This document shows positions 49,601 through 50,160 of a DNA stretch of 50,160 nt, piece by piece. A model generated the notes under the pieces. That model was not told the origin of the DNA and made no database searches. It saw only the letters and a program-made list of their open reading frames with translations. The translations under genes were made by a program, and so were the position numbers. Where the stretch lies: the IMG/VR virus record IMGVR_UViG_3300030099_003747, positions 1 to 50,160 of that record; one strand, 5' to 3'. Numbering within the stretch: the first letter of the stretch is position 1; each line of letters starts with the position of its first letter. The DNA is from a virus.

Positions 49601-50160
49601 CTTGGATTCCAATGTACTGGTCAGTCATCTTTGGAATCTTTGGAGTGTCTGCAAGGGCACCGTAGGCCACCAGAAACGCATCCTTTTCATCTAGCGTTGA
49701 AAAGACATCCTTGAACTTGTTGTAGACATCGATCTCCCAGTCCTTCAAGGCAACGCCAAGGGCTTCTTTTTTGGGGTCTACATTTGGAATCTTTAGCTTT
49801 GGAATCTCTTCCTTAAGCTGCTTGGACATTTTCTCGAACTCTTCTTCAAGCAATGTCCTGCCACGAACCTTTGCCCTCTCAGCAGCTTCACCCGTCTTGA
49901 TCTTGGTGTTGTAAGAGTTTTTTGTAAACGACTCTGCTAGATCATCCTTGAGCTTTGTGTAGATGTCTCCTGGCGGGAGGTCCATTGCCTCATCCAGCAT
50001 CTCTCGAACACGGCTTTTTGCTGTGTCAAAGTCTGGAGCACCATCCACAAGCTGACGGACAGACGTGTCAATGCGTTGCTTACGAAGCTTACGGGCACGC
50101 TTTTTTAGTTCTTGCTTTTGTAGCGTCTGATCAACCCTACGAGACCCAAGCCTTTTTTGG
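46611..50160 (-). CDS. Giant internal/ejection-type virion protein, C-terminal part
   Basis: This is the C-terminal part (residues 1499-2643) of the gene that starts at 4505; the copied bases 50038-50160 repeat its residues around 1461-1501. The region is helix-rich and mostly charged, with a hydrophobic-amphipathic stretch LRTTIVAAAFHVRNYVSNQF (about 2090-2115) and DLTPFQKDWMRLVFPFFTWT plus QKNVVLQL (about 2318-2350), a pattern I recall in giant phage internal proteins and polyvalent proteins. It ends with a basic peptide at 46611. Total length, composition and gene order suggest a protein injected with the DNA that forms a trans-envelope channel. A catalytic function is not shown. Confidence 0.87.
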   Translation of the reverse strand, partial: QKRLGSRRVDQTLQKQELKKRARKLRKQRIDTSVRQLVDGAPDFDTAKSRVREMLDEAMDLPPGDIYTKLKDDLAESFTKNSYNTKIKTGEAAERAKVRGRTLLEEEFEKMSKQLKEEIPKLKIPNVDPKKEALGVALKDWEIDVYNKFKDVFSTLDEKDAFLVAYGALADTPKIPKMTDQYIGIQERYKSLIGQRLGEIPEELRPIRDALKSLVKHYEDLYEKYGMNLVKSPEEMMRFWGVIDYVPHKKLLPADMRPGERPLSTEYMGNLSSLASSISRDMPQKKRRLISGTIAEINASGGSTRMGISPTNLMINYGRAAKSIAGQDFMLSMIAGGVLKPISSKPVYDNMLEKLATKYNLVGDVPLEDIPPNALDVLVREKASKRELEALDAALERVTDDLVPMIPAYERAAEMGYVPLFDRAVKSLSNDIIVNGSRSDWAGMIDEDILRQFEEIASYPQKMREDQFAKYIRETPSVRAADEIIALLGKIKMDDFNKGRELYDPVTAYNAFLQEEKLKKGLLLSKRGKSPEDIASTLINESEKLSLSAWSRVAKEMNARSSELKSSLTVKDPAALKAFYSEGAEMWKLYVPATVKQSMDDIFSPRWQNSEFAKSLPVQALRRFNNFWKLRTTIVAAAFHVRNYVSNQFSMMLDSGVASMGPAVAADAGRLATLSHVYDRYGSIEAAKKVMSMRRGSAESAFQYKKRQIGLDIINQLDRPGSMYDIGDGVMRTADDSIKVLQERGVIAGGMQQYIDINTFEQSMSEIYTSAGQNAVFDKAKKFGSLFEDAVITGVPNLIAGSVLPIGIPKKLGSVVGRNIENQARIATFIVNTKKTGSFDTAAKQVDKFLFDYDDLTPFQKDWMRLVFPFFTWTQKNVVLQLKMLQENPVFYSQMQRLLIHQGPELVEKYNAETLGIPYVPRYGSSPQQLALRDEHARNMIRFPVPGKPGYYVEGLGLPQEAFFEQMNMIQQAISSPIGEERFDNRKQHLRMLGQTHYMFKTFMELAVLKHNTFMDMPIVDATNGRRAMEVIDGVRRMPIIGQGVADYIVNEAGITVTQPWNAKKGMFMDDVHINGTANYLISNHPWSRVLNDAAGVAMLYNMTYLDRLPADMRLQYSTSEYEPIPSWLKIADAMGGIRIIADNPQARKARIDYEINQRYKEAFRRAGITGEFEIQTIRKQQ
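50038..50160. repeat. Terminal redundancy, right copy
   Basis: This matches bases 1-123 with two synonymous differences (a instead of g at 50091, t instead of g at 50106). The reading frame continues across the junction without change. The redundancy shows that the contig represents a circular map of about 50,037 bp. Confidence 0.93.

Overview
The window is one complete, circularly permuted (or circularly assembled) genome of a tailed phage with podovirus character. The last 123 bases (50038-50160) repeat the first 123 with two substitutions, so the unit genome is about 50,037 bp. A single giant reading frame runs through the junction without a break. There is no integrase, no RNA polymerase and no recognisable DNA polymerase. 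The virion module is podovirus-like: portal, capsid, an adaptor and a nozzle-like protein, then three Ala/Lys-rich internal proteins of rising size and no tape measure. The lysis genes include two membrane-anchored coiled-coil proteins that look like spanins, which suggests a Gram-negative host. Several small basic proteins belong to families I recall from marine phages, but the host cannot be named from sequence.

Late region, minus strand, read from about 21570 down to 1 and on from 50037 down to 41678. The order is a candidate small terminase, large terminase, portal, two small proteins, an assembly/scaffold pair, major capsid protein and decoration-like protein. A terminator-like hairpin follows. 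Next come adaptor- and nozzle-like tail proteins, three unknown virion-type proteins, and three internal/ejection-type proteins of 201, 696 and 2643 aa. The giant one crosses the window ends. After it come fibre/receptor-binding-type genes (46614-43509) and a lysis cassette (43261-41678: two spanin-like proteins, an L,D-transpeptidase-like wall hydrolase and a holin-like protein). Most genes overlap by 1-4 bases (TAATG or ATGA).

Plus-strand cluster 21674-23273 is divergent from the late genes. It encodes seven small, mostly very basic proteins in overlapping frames, two of them too short for routine ORF calling. Minus-strand genes 23270-24967 meet it tail to tail. The largest gene-poor stretch (24968-25786) holds an AGTACT-rich AT block and several hairpins, and is a candidate origin or control region. 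A plus-strand accessory operon (25787-27556) ends in a strong terminator.

Middle region, minus strand, 35059-27639. It starts with a Cro/C1-type regulator and an unknown protein, then a protein with four helix-turn-helix repeats. A run of six translationally coupled small genes follows, whose junctions share an almost identical sequence. A DUF4313-like gene and a DUF932-like gene come after, then two small genes. Two matching leader hairpins with the same 13-nt loop sit about 50 nt upstream of two genes in this region.

Replication/recombination region, plus strand, 35159-41611: DnaB-type helicase, HTH protein, Rad52-like annealing protein, zinc-ribbon protein, OB-fold protein, Cas4-like PD-(D/E)XK nuclease, SSB, RuvC-like resolvase, small regulators, a lone tRNA-Asn(GUU) and a terminator. 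The set suggests replication by host polymerase loaded through a phage helicase, with phage-encoded recombination. The least explained features are the shared gene-junction sequence, the twin leader hairpins, the paired GTAAC-N5-GTTAC inverted repeats, the AGTACT array and the giant protein's altered JAMM-like motif.
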